This document shows, in pieces, positions 23,838-32,338 of a stretch of 64,000 nucleotides of DNA (within the stretch, counting starts at the first letter, position 1; every line of letters begins with the position of its first letter). The stretch is from Hespellia stercorisuis DSM 15480. GTDB lineage: Bacteria > Bacillota > Clostridia > Lachnospirales > Lachnospiraceae. The stretch covers positions 62,001 through 126,000 of the forward strand of contig NZ_FQZY01000006.1 of assembly GCF_900142165.1 (NCBI RefSeq), written 5' to 3'. The position numbers and the translations under genes were made by a program. A model generated the notes under the pieces. That model was not told where the DNA came from. It did no database searches and saw only the letters and a program-made list of their open reading frames with translations.

Positions 23838-25589
23838 ATGAGGGATATTAAAACAAAAGAACACAGCAGGGAACCGAAGACAAGAAACCCAATAGCTCGA
23901 AACCCAAAGGAACTGCTCCGGAAAACGGTGTCGCTTACCAAGGAAAAAACCGAGCAGGCTTCCCCTGGAAAAGACAGTGATACACATGAAGAATCTGCCA
24001 CCGAATATGCCAGTGGGAAACTGGAATCTACAGAAAAATGGATCGGTACAAAGGCTGGAGAAGCTGCACAAAGAGCCGGACAAAAGGCGGTAAAAACTTC
24101 TTATGAACGAATCCGGCAGCGTAAAAGAGGGGAGGATACGGTACAGGAAAGCAAAGAAGCGGCAGATGCGGCCTCGGAAGTTTTCAAAACTTCCAACAGG
24201 AGTTCTGCGGAAAATACCTTCACACCACAGGCTGGAAGGAAAGTGGACAAAATGCCAAAAGAAACAGTCTCTCATGCGGCAGAACAAGGCAAAATCCGCA
24301 TCAAGCAGAACAAAGACCGCTTCCCCTCCATGATGGGAAAGTACCGTATCAAGAAAGACGCCCGGATTGTAAAAACCTCTGCCATTAGAGGAAAGCCCAT
24401 AAAACAAACGACTGGCTGTATGCAGGTGGGACAGGCTGCAAAAGGCATGCATACGGCAGCACAGAGCACAGAAAGATCCGTTCAGGCAGTAAACAATACC
24501 GTAAAAGGAACAAAAGCAACGGCCAAAGGAGCGGCAGCGGTAGGAAGGGCTGCCGTAACGGCAGTAAGATCCCTGTTTGCAGCTCTCGGAACCGTGGGCG
24601 GAGGGATCGCTTTATTTCTGCTCCTAATCCTGGGTGTGATCGGCGGTGCTGCCTTTTTAGGGGATACTTCAAGTGCAGAGCCCTTAAGTGCAGAAGTCCT
24701 GGCCTATACCCCTGCCATACAAAAATATGCCAGCCAATATGGCATCCCAGAATACGTATCCGTCCTACAGGCGGTGATGATGCAGGAGTCAGGCGGCAGG
24801 GGATTGGATCCGATGCAGTCTTCGGAATGCCCCTATAATACCAGATATCCCAACCGGCCCAATGCAATCCAGGAGCCGGAATATTCCATCGAGGTGGGGG
24901 TCAGGTATTATGCGTCTTGTGTTCAAGAGGCAGGATGTGACAGCCCTTATGACCGGGATAAGCTAAAGCTCAGCTTACAGGGCTACAACTATGGAAATGG
25001 CTACATAACCTGGGCAATCCGAAACCATGGTGGTTACAGCGAAGCAAATGCGCTGCAGTTTTCCCAGCAGCAGGCAGCTTCACACGGATGGGCAAGGTAT
25101 GGGGATCCCCAATATGTCCCCCATGTACTGCGGTATTATTCTGGTGGCAATCTGTTTGCGGGATTGTTTGGGAATGGTCAGATTGTTACAACGGCAAAAG
25201 CACAGCTCGGAAATGAAGGCGGGCAGAAGTTCTGGTCATGGTATGGATTTCAGGGCAGAGTGGAATGGTGTGCCTGTTTTGTTTCCTGGTGTGCAGACCA
25301 GAGCGGCCTGATATCATCCGGGGAAGTTCTTAAGTTTGCCTATTGTCCAACCGGTGTAGAATGGTTCAAGTCACAGGGAAGATGGCAGGACAGGGGGTAT
25401 ACCCCTACACCGGGAACAATCATCTTTTTTGACTGGAATCAGGATGGGATATCGGATCATGTGGGGATTGTAGAAAAATGTGAGAAGGAAGTGGTGTATA
25501 CCATCGAGGGGAATAGCAGCGATGCGGTAAGGGGGCGGAGTTATGATGTGGATTCTAGTTCTATTATGGGATATGGGATGACTACTTGA
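23838..25589 (+). CDS. CD1108-type lysozyme/CHAP cell-wall hydrolase of the transfer system
   Basis: This 583-residue bitopic enzyme opens peptidoglycan for the conjugation channel (VirB1/Orf14-like role). Residues 1-240 are charged, repetitive and cytoplasmic. One membrane helix follows (about 245-272). A transglycosylase domain has catalytic Glu317 in VMMQESGG and ends near GNGYITWAIRNHGGY. A C-terminal CHAP/NlpC-like peptidase has EWCACFVSW (Cys about 479) and DHVGIVEK (His about 541). It starts at ATG 23838 after GGGAGGTGATGT. It is the last recognisable transfer gene of the element here. Confidence 0.92.
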   Translation: MRDIKTKEHSREPKTRNPIARNPKELLRKTVSLTKEKTEQASPGKDSDTHEESATEYASGKLESTEKWIGTKAGEAAQRAGQKAVKTSYERIRQRKRGEDTVQESKEAADAASEVFKTSNRSSAENTFTPQAGRKVDKMPKETVSHAAEQGKIRIKQNKDRFPSMMGKYRIKKDARIVKTSAIRGKPIKQTTGCMQVGQAAKGMHTAAQSTERSVQAVNNTVKGTKATAKGAAAVGRAAVTAVRSLFAALGTVGGGIALFLLLILGVIGGAAFLGDTSSAEPLSAEVLAYTPAIQKYASQYGIPEYVSVLQAVMMQESGGRGLDPMQSSECPYNTRYPNRPNAIQEPEYSIEVGVRYYASCVQEAGCDSPYDRDKLKLSLQGYNYGNGYITWAIRNHGGYSEANALQFSQQQAASHGWARYGDPQYVPHVLRYYSGGNLFAGLFGNGQIVTTAKAQLGNEGGQKFWSWYGFQGRVEWCACFVSWCADQSGLISSGEVLKFAYCPTGVEWFKSQGRWQDRGYTPTPGTIIFFDWNQDGISDHVGIVEKCEKEVVYTIEGNSSDAVRGRSYDVDSSSIMGYGMTT

Positions 25590-25756
25590 GTTTGAGGTGG
25601 ATGTACCATTAACTTTGCTGTATGCTTAAAAATAATAACACTGATCCCCATAGTTAAAAGCCTCTAACAAAACTTTTGTTCATGTGCTATATGTTGAGAA
25701 ACCTGGACAGACTTATTGAGTTTAGGTATCAGAATGCTCCTACTCTTTCGGATTTT

Positions 25757-25801
25757 AAACAAAATGGCTTCATGACATAGCTTTCTGAAACCATTTTGTT
25801 T
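25757..25801. terminator. Bidirectional hairpin terminator
   Basis: AAACAAAATGG pairs with CCATTTTGTTT around a 23-base loop, with outer TACTCTT/AAGAGTA pairing as well. A- and T-rich flanks allow use from both strands, between the transfer operon and the minus-strand genes. The rest of 25590-25857 shows no gene. Confidence 0.65.
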
Positions 25802-25857
25802 TAAGAGTAAGATATTCCTGATAAAAGGACTCAATAATTAGTAATTTCTTGATTAAA

Positions 25858-26088
25858 TCACGCAAGAGTCCAAGCAGGGTCTTCCCATCTATTATATGTA
25901 TAAGACCATAATCTTTTCCATTGATGCCCATTTAATATCTTGTATTTATATCCTGTTATATTACGACGGGGTTGGACCGTCTCTGTTTCTGTAATTACTG
26001 AAGCACTATTACTTGTAAATACATTTAAGGGTGTTGCAACCATAAGGAAACACACCAAAGATAGAATCGTGTACATTTTTCTTTTCAT
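25858..26088 (-). CDS. Small secreted peptide of unknown function
   Basis: The 76-residue product has a clean signal peptide (about residues 1-28, MKRKMYTILSLVCFLMVATPLNVF) and a mature part rich in aromatic residues (GYKYKILNGHQWKRLWSYTYNRWEDPAWTLA). Similar 'RLWSYT..W.DP.WT' tails occur in small exported Firmicute proteins of unknown role (from memory, unverified). A purine-rich GGAGGAAAAAT precedes its ATG. It abuts the M56-peptidase remnant. It may be a bacteriocin-like or immunity peptide, but nothing proves that. Confidence 0.55.
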   Translation of the reverse strand: MKRKMYTILSLVCFLMVATPLNVFTSNSASVITETETVQPRRNITGYKYKILNGHQWKRLWSYTYNRWEDPAWTLA

Positions 26089-26471
26089 TATTTTTCCTCC
26101 ATATTTTCATATATTTCTAAACCAATAAGACTTTCATCAAGATGTGAAACCTTAGATATAAAGTTATTGGCTGAATCATATAGTTCGTACCCATCCGCAA
26201 CCTTTAACAAAAATGAGCCATCATTGATATCATCCATATCACCGAAGCTTTCAACCGAAGGTTCGCAATATGGCTGAGGGACAAATATATATGGTGTTAC
26301 AAATAAAAAGCAAATAATTGGAATAGTTAATAAATCATGGTAATTTTTTCTGGCATAATTATTTTCGAGTATCATTTTAAAGCGCTGCGTTATCTTTTCA
26401 CTTTCTCTTTCTTCCACTAAACTACAAGACATAGATGGGGAGAGAGTGTGTGATGATATATTACTTAGCAC
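26088..26471 (-). pseudogene. C-terminal remnant of an M56/BlaR1-type membrane peptidase
   Basis: The frame reads SLVEERESEKITQRFKMILENN, then a hydrophobic helix (LTIPIICFLFVTPYIFVP) and a short extracellular tail. This is the usual end of M56 sensor peptidases, and the zinc-site half is missing. Upstream in the same frame a stop occurs at 26496-26498 after AYLNAITK, which itself looks like family sequence. A nonsense mutation plus truncation is therefore likely. The stop codon touches the start of the small secreted peptide gene. Confidence 0.5.
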
Positions 26472-26491
26472 TTTAGTAATTGCATTTAAAT

Positions 26492-26878
26492 ATGCTTAAC
26501 TGTGATAAAAAAGGCTATTGCAAACCACACACAAGGTTAAGAGTATTTGCACGATACATATATATTGCAGTTTCACCAATTATTATCATATGTTCCTTCC
26601 TCGGAGGAAGGGCAATTGGAGGTGTTGTCTTCGCATTTGTTTATGGATATTTTGGAACGTTTGAGGGATAATTATTAAACTGGTTTCCGATAAAAAGTGC
26701 AATGATACTTGTAGATCCCAATTGTGGAATAGAATATGGGATGTCATATAATGTAATACCTGCAATGATTTCAATTCTGGTATCTCTGATAGTTTCTTTT
26801 ATGCTGTTGGAGATTCTGGGTCGATTGAGAAAGCCTATATATAAAAAACAAAAGCTAATAAAAAAGACAAATAATTAA
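26492..26878 (+). pseudogene. Membrane-protein fragment with an in-frame stop
   Basis: The frame from ATG 26492 encodes a membrane helix (YIYIAVSPIIIICSFLGG) and continues past a TAA at 26669-26671. A second hydrophobic helix follows (NVIPAMISILVSLIVSFMLLEIL) with a basic tail ending at 26878. The two halves are collinear, so one gene broken by a nonsense codon is likely. It resembles a small permease subunit. No ribosome site is seen. Confidence 0.45.
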
Positions 26879-27092
26879 GAAAAAAGGGCTGGTAAGTGTA
26901 AAGAGAAACAGGAAATGGAAATAGATAGAGTTAAAAAGTTTCCCATTATTTGTTTATTTGGTTCTGCAACTTGCCTTGCTCTTGTCAAAATGGGATAGCA
27001 TGAATTAAAAGACAAAGCATTCTGGTAATATGTCAAGACTAAATTGAAAAAGATTTTGCTATGTTTTTTTAAAAAAGGGTACACTTAATAAA

Positions 27093-27122
27093 CATTCGAC
27101 AAAAATAAGAACTTTTCGAATG
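27093..27122 (-). terminator. Hairpin after the IS110 transposase
   Basis: CATTCG and CGAATG enclose an 18-base loop with a TTATTTTTG run, directly downstream of the transposase stop codon. Confidence 0.5.
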
Positions 27123-28424
27123 TCAGTTCGGTTCAATATTATATTCGGGATCCAGTTGTTCGCCGGTGTACAGTTGGTTTTTGACCAGCAAACCAAAAAC
27201 GAGTCGTACAAATTTACGAGATGTAAGCGCGAGTGCTCTTTTGTGCTGATGCTTGGCTACTTCAGCATATTTTTTAGCATAGTATTCGCCGTATTCAGGC
27301 ACGTGTCGCCTGACGCTGTTTGCAGCTTCTCCTAAGTAATAACGGAGATAAGTATTACCTGCTTTTGTAATCGGATTATCTTCCGATGCAAAATCTCCAG
27401 AGTCGCTTTTTCGCCACGTTAGACCTGCATATTTAGCAAGTGCATCCGATGAGTGAAAAGCTGTAATATCGCCAATTTCAGCGAGCATACCACCAGCCCA
27501 TACCGGACCTATTCCGGGTATGGATTTTAGAATGATGAATGCATTAGGGTTCATGCCGTTAATACTTTTTTCGATGGCCTGATCGATCAGTTTTATTTCT
27601 TTTTGATAGGTCTGGATACAATTGAATGAACTTGCCAAAGAAACATTCAGAGGTTCATACATGCATTTATCTAATCGATAAGAATCTCTTGCAGCCTTTT
27701 TAAGAAGCTCAGAGGTCTTTGCTATATCGGCAATGCGGTTTTTACTTTTATCAGCAAGGAAGTGTAAAAGTTCTTCTTCGGAGGAATCCATAATCTCTTG
27801 TGGAGACAGGTATTCCATTAAAACAGCAGAAGAAGTAGCACCATATAGGTTGCTAAAAGGCTGCGAATCACCATCCAGAAGCTGAAGTTCGCTAAATTTT
27901 AAGTAGAGATTTGACACCATATAAGTTTTCTCCCTTGTAATACATTCAGCAAGATGGAGACGGTGCCTGGTCAGGCGTTTCAAAGCCAGAAACTGGCTGC
28001 CACGCCAAGGCTCGCATTTCTTAATACGGCCACATCGTGCAAAATCAGCAATGAGATACGCGTCAAGCGGATCAGTCTTATCCATGCCGATATAGGATTT
28101 ACGATAGTTTGCAGTCATCTTGGGATTTACACAAAATACGTAAGGTTTATAAGGCATGAGCGTCTCACAGGTAGACAGAAAATTAGCAATGTGGACGCTG
28201 TAAACAGAAGTGGACTCCAGTGTAGCCACGACCGTATTAAGGTTTTTATGATGTGCCATACAGTCAGCTATCATTATGGAAAGTTCTTCCGCCCCAGGCT
28301 GGTTGTTCTTGAAAGATGAGGAAATATACTTGTTCTCATCGAAATCGATGGCACATACAACGTTGGATTTAGAACTTACATCAATACCAACAAACAAAGT
28401 GGACATATAGTTGATCTTTATCAT
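27123..28424 (-). CDS. IS110-family transposase (DEDD/serine recombinase type)
   Basis: This 433-residue protein has an N-terminal RuvC-like DEDD domain beginning LFVGIDVSSKSNVVCAID with further acidic sites (TLESTS, KTDPLDAYLIAD). The C-terminal IS116/IS110/IS902 domain holds SIPGIGPVWAGGMLAEIG and the segment around RKSDSGDFASEDNPITKAGN. Start ATG at 28424 follows AAAGGAG on the minus strand; the frame is open further upstream but that part is the non-coding leader. It appears intact. Confidence 0.93.
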   Translation of the reverse strand: MIKINYMSTLFVGIDVSSKSNVVCAIDFDENKYISSSFKNNQPGAEELSIMIADCMAHHKNLNTVVATLESTSVYSVHIANFLSTCETLMPYKPYVFCVNPKMTANYRKSYIGMDKTDPLDAYLIADFARCGRIKKCEPWRGSQFLALKRLTRHRLHLAECITREKTYMVSNLYLKFSELQLLDGDSQPFSNLYGATSSAVLMEYLSPQEIMDSSEEELLHFLADKSKNRIADIAKTSELLKKAARDSYRLDKCMYEPLNVSLASSFNCIQTYQKEIKLIDQAIEKSINGMNPNAFIILKSIPGIGPVWAGGMLAEIGDITAFHSSDALAKYAGLTWRKSDSGDFASEDNPITKAGNTYLRYYLGEAANSVRRHVPEYGEYYAKKYAEVAKHQHKRALALTSRKFVRLVFGLLVKNQLYTGEQLDPEYNIEPN

Positions 28425-28690
28425 GTTATCACGCTCCTTTCTGATCAGGATTGTTGGAGTCTTAAGCAAAGGTTTATCCTGCACTGCATATGGTGACCGC
28501 AACCTCGCGTTATGAGCATTCATCCAGTCAGCATTTTTTGCTGGTGCTACGGCTGGAGATGCAGCTTCTGTGTAAGCGGAATGTGCCATATGTGCCAGGC
28601 TGCACGCTTTATAAGCAGTCTCGGACAAAGCCGGCTGAAAGGAGTAACAGCAGTGCCTTCGGACATCAGACTCTGCTGATATCATACCAC
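28425..28690 (-). ncRNA. Candidate IS110 bridge-RNA region
   Basis: IS110-group elements with a long 5' non-coding part encode there a structured RNA that selects target and donor. This leader is about 270 bp, far longer than the 3' flank. Read on the minus strand it can form stem-loops, for example GTGC..GCAC around the 28595 area. The RNA itself is not demonstrated and the limits are guesses. Confidence 0.4.
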
Positions 28691-28787
28691 AGGATTAACC
28701 ATATAAAAAAGTAATTATTGACTGTATAGATGGGGATAGGAATGAGGGGAATCCTCAGAGATATCCTTACCACTATACCAAAAAAGA

Positions 28788-28834
28788 ATAAGTCTGCAAG
28801 CTGTATTTTTCTTGCTTACAAACTTATTATACGA
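28788..28834 (+). promoter_or_regulatory. Stem-loop before the recombinase-like fragment
   Basis: AATAAGT..GCAAG and CTTGC..ACTTATT form an imperfect hairpin around a T-rich loop. It ends just before GAGGAG and the GTG at 28846. It may be a terminator or a leader. Confidence 0.4.
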
Positions 28835-28845
28835 GGAGTTGCGGG

Positions 28846-29136
28846 GTGAAATATTTCGTGATTTATAACAGAAAGGTGACTTATAAAGATGAGATCAAAG
28901 AGCTGAAGAAGAAAAAGGCCAAAGGCTATCAGGGAGCGTCAACTGGTGGAATCTTATGGTCAGCGTGTGCAGGATATGGAGGGCTATGTGAAAAAGCCAA
29001 CTACCTCAAGAAAGAATTTGATGATGATCTTGTAAGACGCCTGTTGCAGACGGTCAAGGTTATTAATGAGAATAAAATCGAGATACAGTTCCAGTCAGGA
29101 ATTGTGATGACACAGAGGCTGGATTGTTGGGATTAA
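28846..29136 (+). pseudogene. Small ORF resembling a serine-recombinase C-terminus
   Basis: The 96-residue frame starts at GTG 28846, seven bases after GAGGAG. Its C-terminal part, DDLVRRLLQTVKVINENKIEIQFQSGIVM, resembles the final strand pair of large serine recombinases. The N-terminal half is not recognisable. No catalytic domain is present, so it is either a decayed recombinase or an unrelated small gene with a good ribosome site. Confidence 0.35.
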
Positions 29137-29285
29137 GCGACGGTGGGAGTGGACAGAGAGGGGCTTCTGCCGGTTACATAAGCTCTGGTAAGAACAGAAT
29201 ACTCAGGTAGTCGGCTGAGGGAAACCTTTAACAGTGTTTAAAGTATATATGGATGTAGTCAAATAAATGGGAATAGGCTTTTTTT
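29137..29285. other. No gene seen
   Basis: Short frames only. Together with the 29287-29469 frame, which lacks a ribosome site, this forms the roughly 365-bp gap before the next gene. Confidence 0.5.
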
Positions 29286-29307
29286 ATTGATACATCAATG
29301 TTATAAT
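29286..29307 (+). promoter_or_regulatory. Possible promoter with palindromic operator
   Basis: ATTGAT-ac-ATCAAT (29286-29299) is directly followed by TATAAT (29302-29307). No good -35 lies 17 bp upstream (TTTTTT), so the palindrome may be an activator or repressor site. The nearest gene starts about 195 bp downstream. Confidence 0.35.
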
Positions 29308-29501
29308 AGCCTTATTATTTTAATGTCGAAAGCAAGAGTATTTATTGGCATAACTGCTGGGTGTATCACACCTTATCAAAGGAAAAAATTCAAGTTGCGA
29401 TTAAATGACTGCAGAAGCAATCGGGAAGCACTTTTAGGAGAACTGCCGAGCGTATGTCTGAAGAAATAATGGAGAAGATTTGAATTTGAGGAGGTCAAGC
29501 T

Positions 29502-29825
29502 TTGAACGGACAGAGATTTACAAAGAAAGATTGGACGCTTTTCAGAAATAAAATTTCTGGTTGGCAGGAAGCCTATATGGACGGGCTCAACAAGGAATAT
29601 ATAGAATTACTAAGCGAAGATGGGAATCCATCAGATAAATTTTGGCGGTTGGAGAAAAGGATAAAGGAAGATAGGAAGAAAACGGGTGTCCAAATAAGGA
29701 TGAGTCGGTCCAATCTGATTTATAATATTATTTCGCTAGTAAATGAGGGGGCAATTAGATTTGATGATCTTGAAGAGTTCAGTGATGAGCTGAAAGAAAC
29801 TGTAAGTGCTTTTGTTAAGAAATAG
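29502..29825 (+). CDS. Conserved small protein, unknown function
   Basis: This 107-residue charged soluble protein starts at TTG 29502, nine bases after GAGGAGGTC. The opening FTKKDWTLFRNKISGWQEAYMDGLNKEYIELLS and the end DDLEEFSDELKETVSAFV have the look of a conserved family in gut Firmicutes. I cannot name a domain. It is mostly helical, with no membrane segment. Confidence 0.6.
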   Translation: MNGQRFTKKDWTLFRNKISGWQEAYMDGLNKEYIELLSEDGNPSDKFWRLEKRIKEDRKKTGVQIRMSRSNLIYNIISLVNEGAIRFDDLEEFSDELKETVSAFVKK

Positions 29826-29872
29826 TGACTTGAAGCAACGTTCAAATAAAACTTTTAATTGAGGTGATTATT

Positions 29873-30280
29873 ATGTGGGAATGCCCAAAATGCGGCCGAA
29901 TGTTCAAGAATAAAAATCAAGATCATGATTGTGGTGAGGCTCCAAAAACAATCGAAGAATATATTTCAGGACAGCCGGAGACAGTTCAATCGTACTTGCA
30001 GGAAATTAACAGGGTGATAAAGAAGGCAATACCGGATGCAGCAGAAAGAATATCCTGGAGTATGCCTACTTATTGGAAAAAGCGTAACCTGATTCAGTTT
30101 GCCGCTTTCAAGAAACACATAGGTTTGTATCCTGGTTCTGAAGCCGTGGAGGCGTTTGCGGATAAACTTAAGGAGTATAAGACAAGCAAGGGCGCCATAC
30201 AGCTTCCTTATGACAAACAGCTGCCGCTTGAGCTGATAGGAGAGATTGCAAAATGGTGTGAGGAGAACGGGGGATCATGA
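29873..30280 (+). CDS. DUF1801 (frataxin-like, YdhG) protein with N-terminal Cys motif
   Basis: This 135-residue protein starts at ATG 29873, six bases after GAGGTG. A small Cys cluster (WECPKCGRMF...HDCGEAP) comes before a DUF1801 domain (TIEEYISGQPETVQSYLQEINRVIKKAIPDAAERISWSMPTY, then KHIGLYPG and KGAIQLPYD). DUF1801 proteins are proposed iron chaperones. It is complete and likely functional, unlike its neighbours. Confidence 0.85.
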   Translation: MWECPKCGRMFKNKNQDHDCGEAPKTIEEYISGQPETVQSYLQEINRVIKKAIPDAAERISWSMPTYWKKRNLIQFAAFKKHIGLYPGSEAVEAFADKLKEYKTSKGAIQLPYDKQLPLELIGEIAKWCEENGGS

Positions 30281-30336
30281 AAAGTGAGGAAAAAGTTAGA
30301 TATCTTTTCCAATAAACATTTTTTTATCTTTTTTGC

Positions 30337-30561
30337 TTGTGTTTCTTTTATGCGTGTACGAAAGAAAAAGACTGTCCGCCTTCTTACCTTGTCGTGACTT
30401 TTGGATTGAATTACAAACTTAATTCTATGCCCATTCAGATAGCGACAGAGCCCTATCTGAATCGTCGAACGAATGATCTGCTCATCACAGAGCTGAATGA
30501 TGTGGATGATGAATTGATGGGATGGATAAAGGAAGCTGCGGCCTTTTCGGCAGCGAAATAA
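30337..30561 (+). pseudogene. 3' remnant of a DUF5655 gene
   Basis: From about 30391 the frame reads VVTFGLNYKLNSMPIQIATEPYLNRRTNDLLI, then DDELMGWIKEAAAFSAAK, the end of a DUF5655-type protein. The N-terminal half is absent and no ribosome site is seen. Its last codons and the bases after the stop resemble 40277-40343. Confidence 0.55.
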
Positions 30562-30636
30562 AAAACTGTCTGTTTGGGGAGGAAAAACAAAAATGCAAAT
30601 ATGAATTTATCAGATTGGTCACGAGGAGGATAAAAC

Positions 30637-30831
30637 ATGAAATATAAAGACTTTTTAAACAAGCTGTCTAATCCGGCAAGAAGAGCATTGGAATATGAGG
30701 GCGTTAATAATTTTGAGAAGCTAGCAGCATTGAGTAAGAAAGAGTTACTTTCAATGCATGGGATCGGTCCCAAATCATTACCTGTAATTAATGAATGTTT
30801 AAATTATGTAGGAATGAAATTGAGAGATTGA
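30637..30831 (+). CDS. Small helix-hairpin-helix DNA-binding-like protein
   Basis: This 64-residue protein starts at ATG 30637 behind GAGGAGG. KLAALSKKELLSMHGIGPKSLPVINECLNYVGMKL is a helix-hairpin-helix unit like the RNA polymerase alpha C-terminal domain. Such single-domain proteins often sit beside DUF1801 and DUF5655 genes. Its 3' end meets a truncated VOC gene. Confidence 0.65.
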   Translation: MKYKDFLNKLSNPARRALEYEGVNNFEKLAALSKKELLSMHGIGPKSLPVINECLNYVGMKLRD

Positions 30832-31259
30832 ACAACTCACAATATGAATTTGTAGAAGCTGAGAAAGGCTATGTGAATTACTATCAGGAGGGAGAGACTC
30901 CTGAGAAAAGGGCGGTAATCAACTATGGGGAACTGAATGTGGAAGGAAATCAGATGGTCATTATGGATCATGGAATGGGCGGAGCTTTTACGTTTAATGA
31001 AGCATTTTCTTTGATGATTTCCTGTAAAGACCAGGCAGAAATTGATTATTTCTGGGATAAGCTTTCTGTTGTTCCTGAGTCAGAGCAATGCGGCTGGGTG
31101 AAGGATCAGTTTGGTCTGTCCTGGCAGATCGTGCCAGCAAATATGGATAAGATAATGGCAGGAGCGACAGAAGAAGGAAGAAAACGAGGGATGGCTGCTC
31201 TTTTAAATATGAAAAAGCTGGATATAGCTGCTCTTGAAAAGGCTGTTGCAGAGGAATGA
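30828..31259 (+). pseudogene. 5'-truncated VOC/PhnB-like protein gene
   Basis: The frame encodes the second half of a PhnB-like VOC protein: YQEGETPEKRAVINYGELNVEGNQMVIMDHGM, FTFNEAFSLMISCKDQAEIDYFWDKLS and EQCGWVKDQFGLSWQIVP. The first beta-alpha-beta-beta-beta unit is missing. The frame runs from the end of the HhH gene (TTG 30828) without a ribosome site, so the junction looks like a deletion fusion. Confidence 0.65.
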
Positions 31260-31500
31260 GACGGGAAATAAGTCCCCTTTACTCAGCGTCAAAGCAAATG
31301 ATTTCAGATAAATGAAGAACAGAAGAAAGATAACCAAGGTAAGCTCAAATATAGGTGCAATATCTTGGAGGGTGTAGAAAACTGGTTCCGGAGAAAGTGA
31401 ATCCATTTCTTTTAATGGGAGCAAACTACTGCCGGTTTGACCGTGTGATCGGCAAAGCATTTTTTGCCGGAAAAGAATTTAACTGAAAGGTGGATGAGCA

Positions 31501-31851
31501 ATGACTCGTGAAAAAGTATTCAACATGAAATTTTCCAAAGTTTACCTCTGTCTGGTCAACAAAGCACTGAAGAAAGGGCGAACACGGGCAGAGGTGGATG
31601 AGGTGACTTCCTGGCTGACGGGGTACAGGGCTGAACAAATTTCCCAGATGGAACACTCCGATATAACATATCAGGAATTTTTTGAACAGGCACCACAGCT
31701 CAATGATAACAGAAAATGCATCAAGGGAAAAATCTGCGGCATCCGTATAGAGAGTATTGAAGACCCACTGATGCAGAATATTCGTTATCTGGATAAACTT
31801 GTGGACGAATTGGCAAAGGGAAGACCAATAGAGAAAATTCTTCAATTTTGA
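31501..31851 (+). CDS. DUF2200-family protein
   Basis: This 116-residue protein begins MTREKVFNMKFSKVYLCLVNKALKKGRTRAEVDEVTSWLTGY, the DUF2200 pattern, and ends with NIRYLDKLVDELAKGRPIEKIL. Start ATG 31501 follows AAAGGTGG. It is full length. Function is unknown in the family. Confidence 0.88.
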   Translation: MTREKVFNMKFSKVYLCLVNKALKKGRTRAEVDEVTSWLTGYRAEQISQMEHSDITYQEFFEQAPQLNDNRKCIKGKICGIRIESIEDPLMQNIRYLDKLVDELAKGRPIEKILQF

Positions 31852-31864
31852 GAGGAACGAATAT

Positions 31865-32233
31865 ATGAACTTGAAAGAGAAAGCTGTACAATTAAAAGCT
31901 GATATTCCCGCTATATTTTTATGTCTGAAAGACAAGAGCACCCCAGTTGCTGTAAAAATACTGGCTGGAATTGCAATAGGATATGCACTTTCTCCGATCG
32001 ACTTCATTCCTGATTTTATCCCGGTTCTGGGATATCTTGATGATATAATTGTTATTCCTGTACTAATTGCACTGGTAGTTAAACTAACACCAAAAGAAAA
32101 CTTTGAGAAATACAGGCAAGAGTCTAAAGGAATGTGGCAAAACGAAAAACCGAAACAATGGTACTTTGCAATTCCTATAATTATGATATGGTTCTTGATA
32201 TTGTGGCTTATAATAAAAACTATTTTCTTTTAA
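31865..32233 (+). CDS. DUF1232 (YkvA-like) membrane protein
   Basis: This 122-residue membrane protein has the DUF1232 core (SPIDFIPDFIPVLGYLDDIIVIP) after a first hydrophobic segment, and a C-terminal helix (FAIPIIMIWFLILWLIIKTIFF). Start ATG 31865 follows GAGAGGA, 13 bp after the DUF2200 gene, so they are probably co-transcribed. Confidence 0.85.
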   Translation: MNLKEKAVQLKADIPAIFLCLKDKSTPVAVKILAGIAIGYALSPIDFIPDFIPVLGYLDDIIVIPVLIALVVKLTPKENFEKYRQESKGMWQNEKPKQWYFAIPIIMIWFLILWLIIKTIFF

Positions 32234-32261
32234 GTTAAATATCCGACCCCCCCATTTGCTG

Positions 32262-32332
32262 TCTGACTTACGACGTAAAAGGAGCGACCGCAACGGTCTG
32301 TACCGGCGGCCGACTTTTACCGGATTCATTTG
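32262..32332 (-). repeat. Conserved structured 3' element, copy A
   Basis: CTGACTTACGAC, then a GTAAAAG/CTTTTAC stem enclosing CAACGGTC and a GACCG-caa-CGGTC hairpin. The blocks CTGACTTACGAC, CAACGGTC.GTA..GGC and the ATTTG end recur at 40854-40925 with different stem bases. It lies just after the stop of a minus-strand HTH gene and may be its terminator or 3' RNA. Confidence 0.55.
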
Positions 32333-32338
32333 CTATAG

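Larger units (their letters stand above)
27090..28690 (-). mobile_element. IS110-family insertion sequence (ends approximate)
   Basis: The element holds one complete transposase on the minus strand, a short 3' part with a hairpin, and a 5' non-coding stretch of roughly 270 bp. IS110 elements lack terminal inverted repeats, so exact ends cannot be fixed by eye. It sits between AT-rich gene remnants. Confidence 0.75.

Noticed and set aside
29287-29469. 60-codon plus-strand frame after the TATAAT box
   Set aside because: The start lies inside the proposed promoter and no Shine-Dalgarno is seen. It could be a decayed fragment, but support is lacking.
31203-31460. 85-codon minus-strand frame with a hydrophobic stretch
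   Set aside because: No ribosome site and it overlaps the VOC remnant. The plus strand here also shows only fragments.
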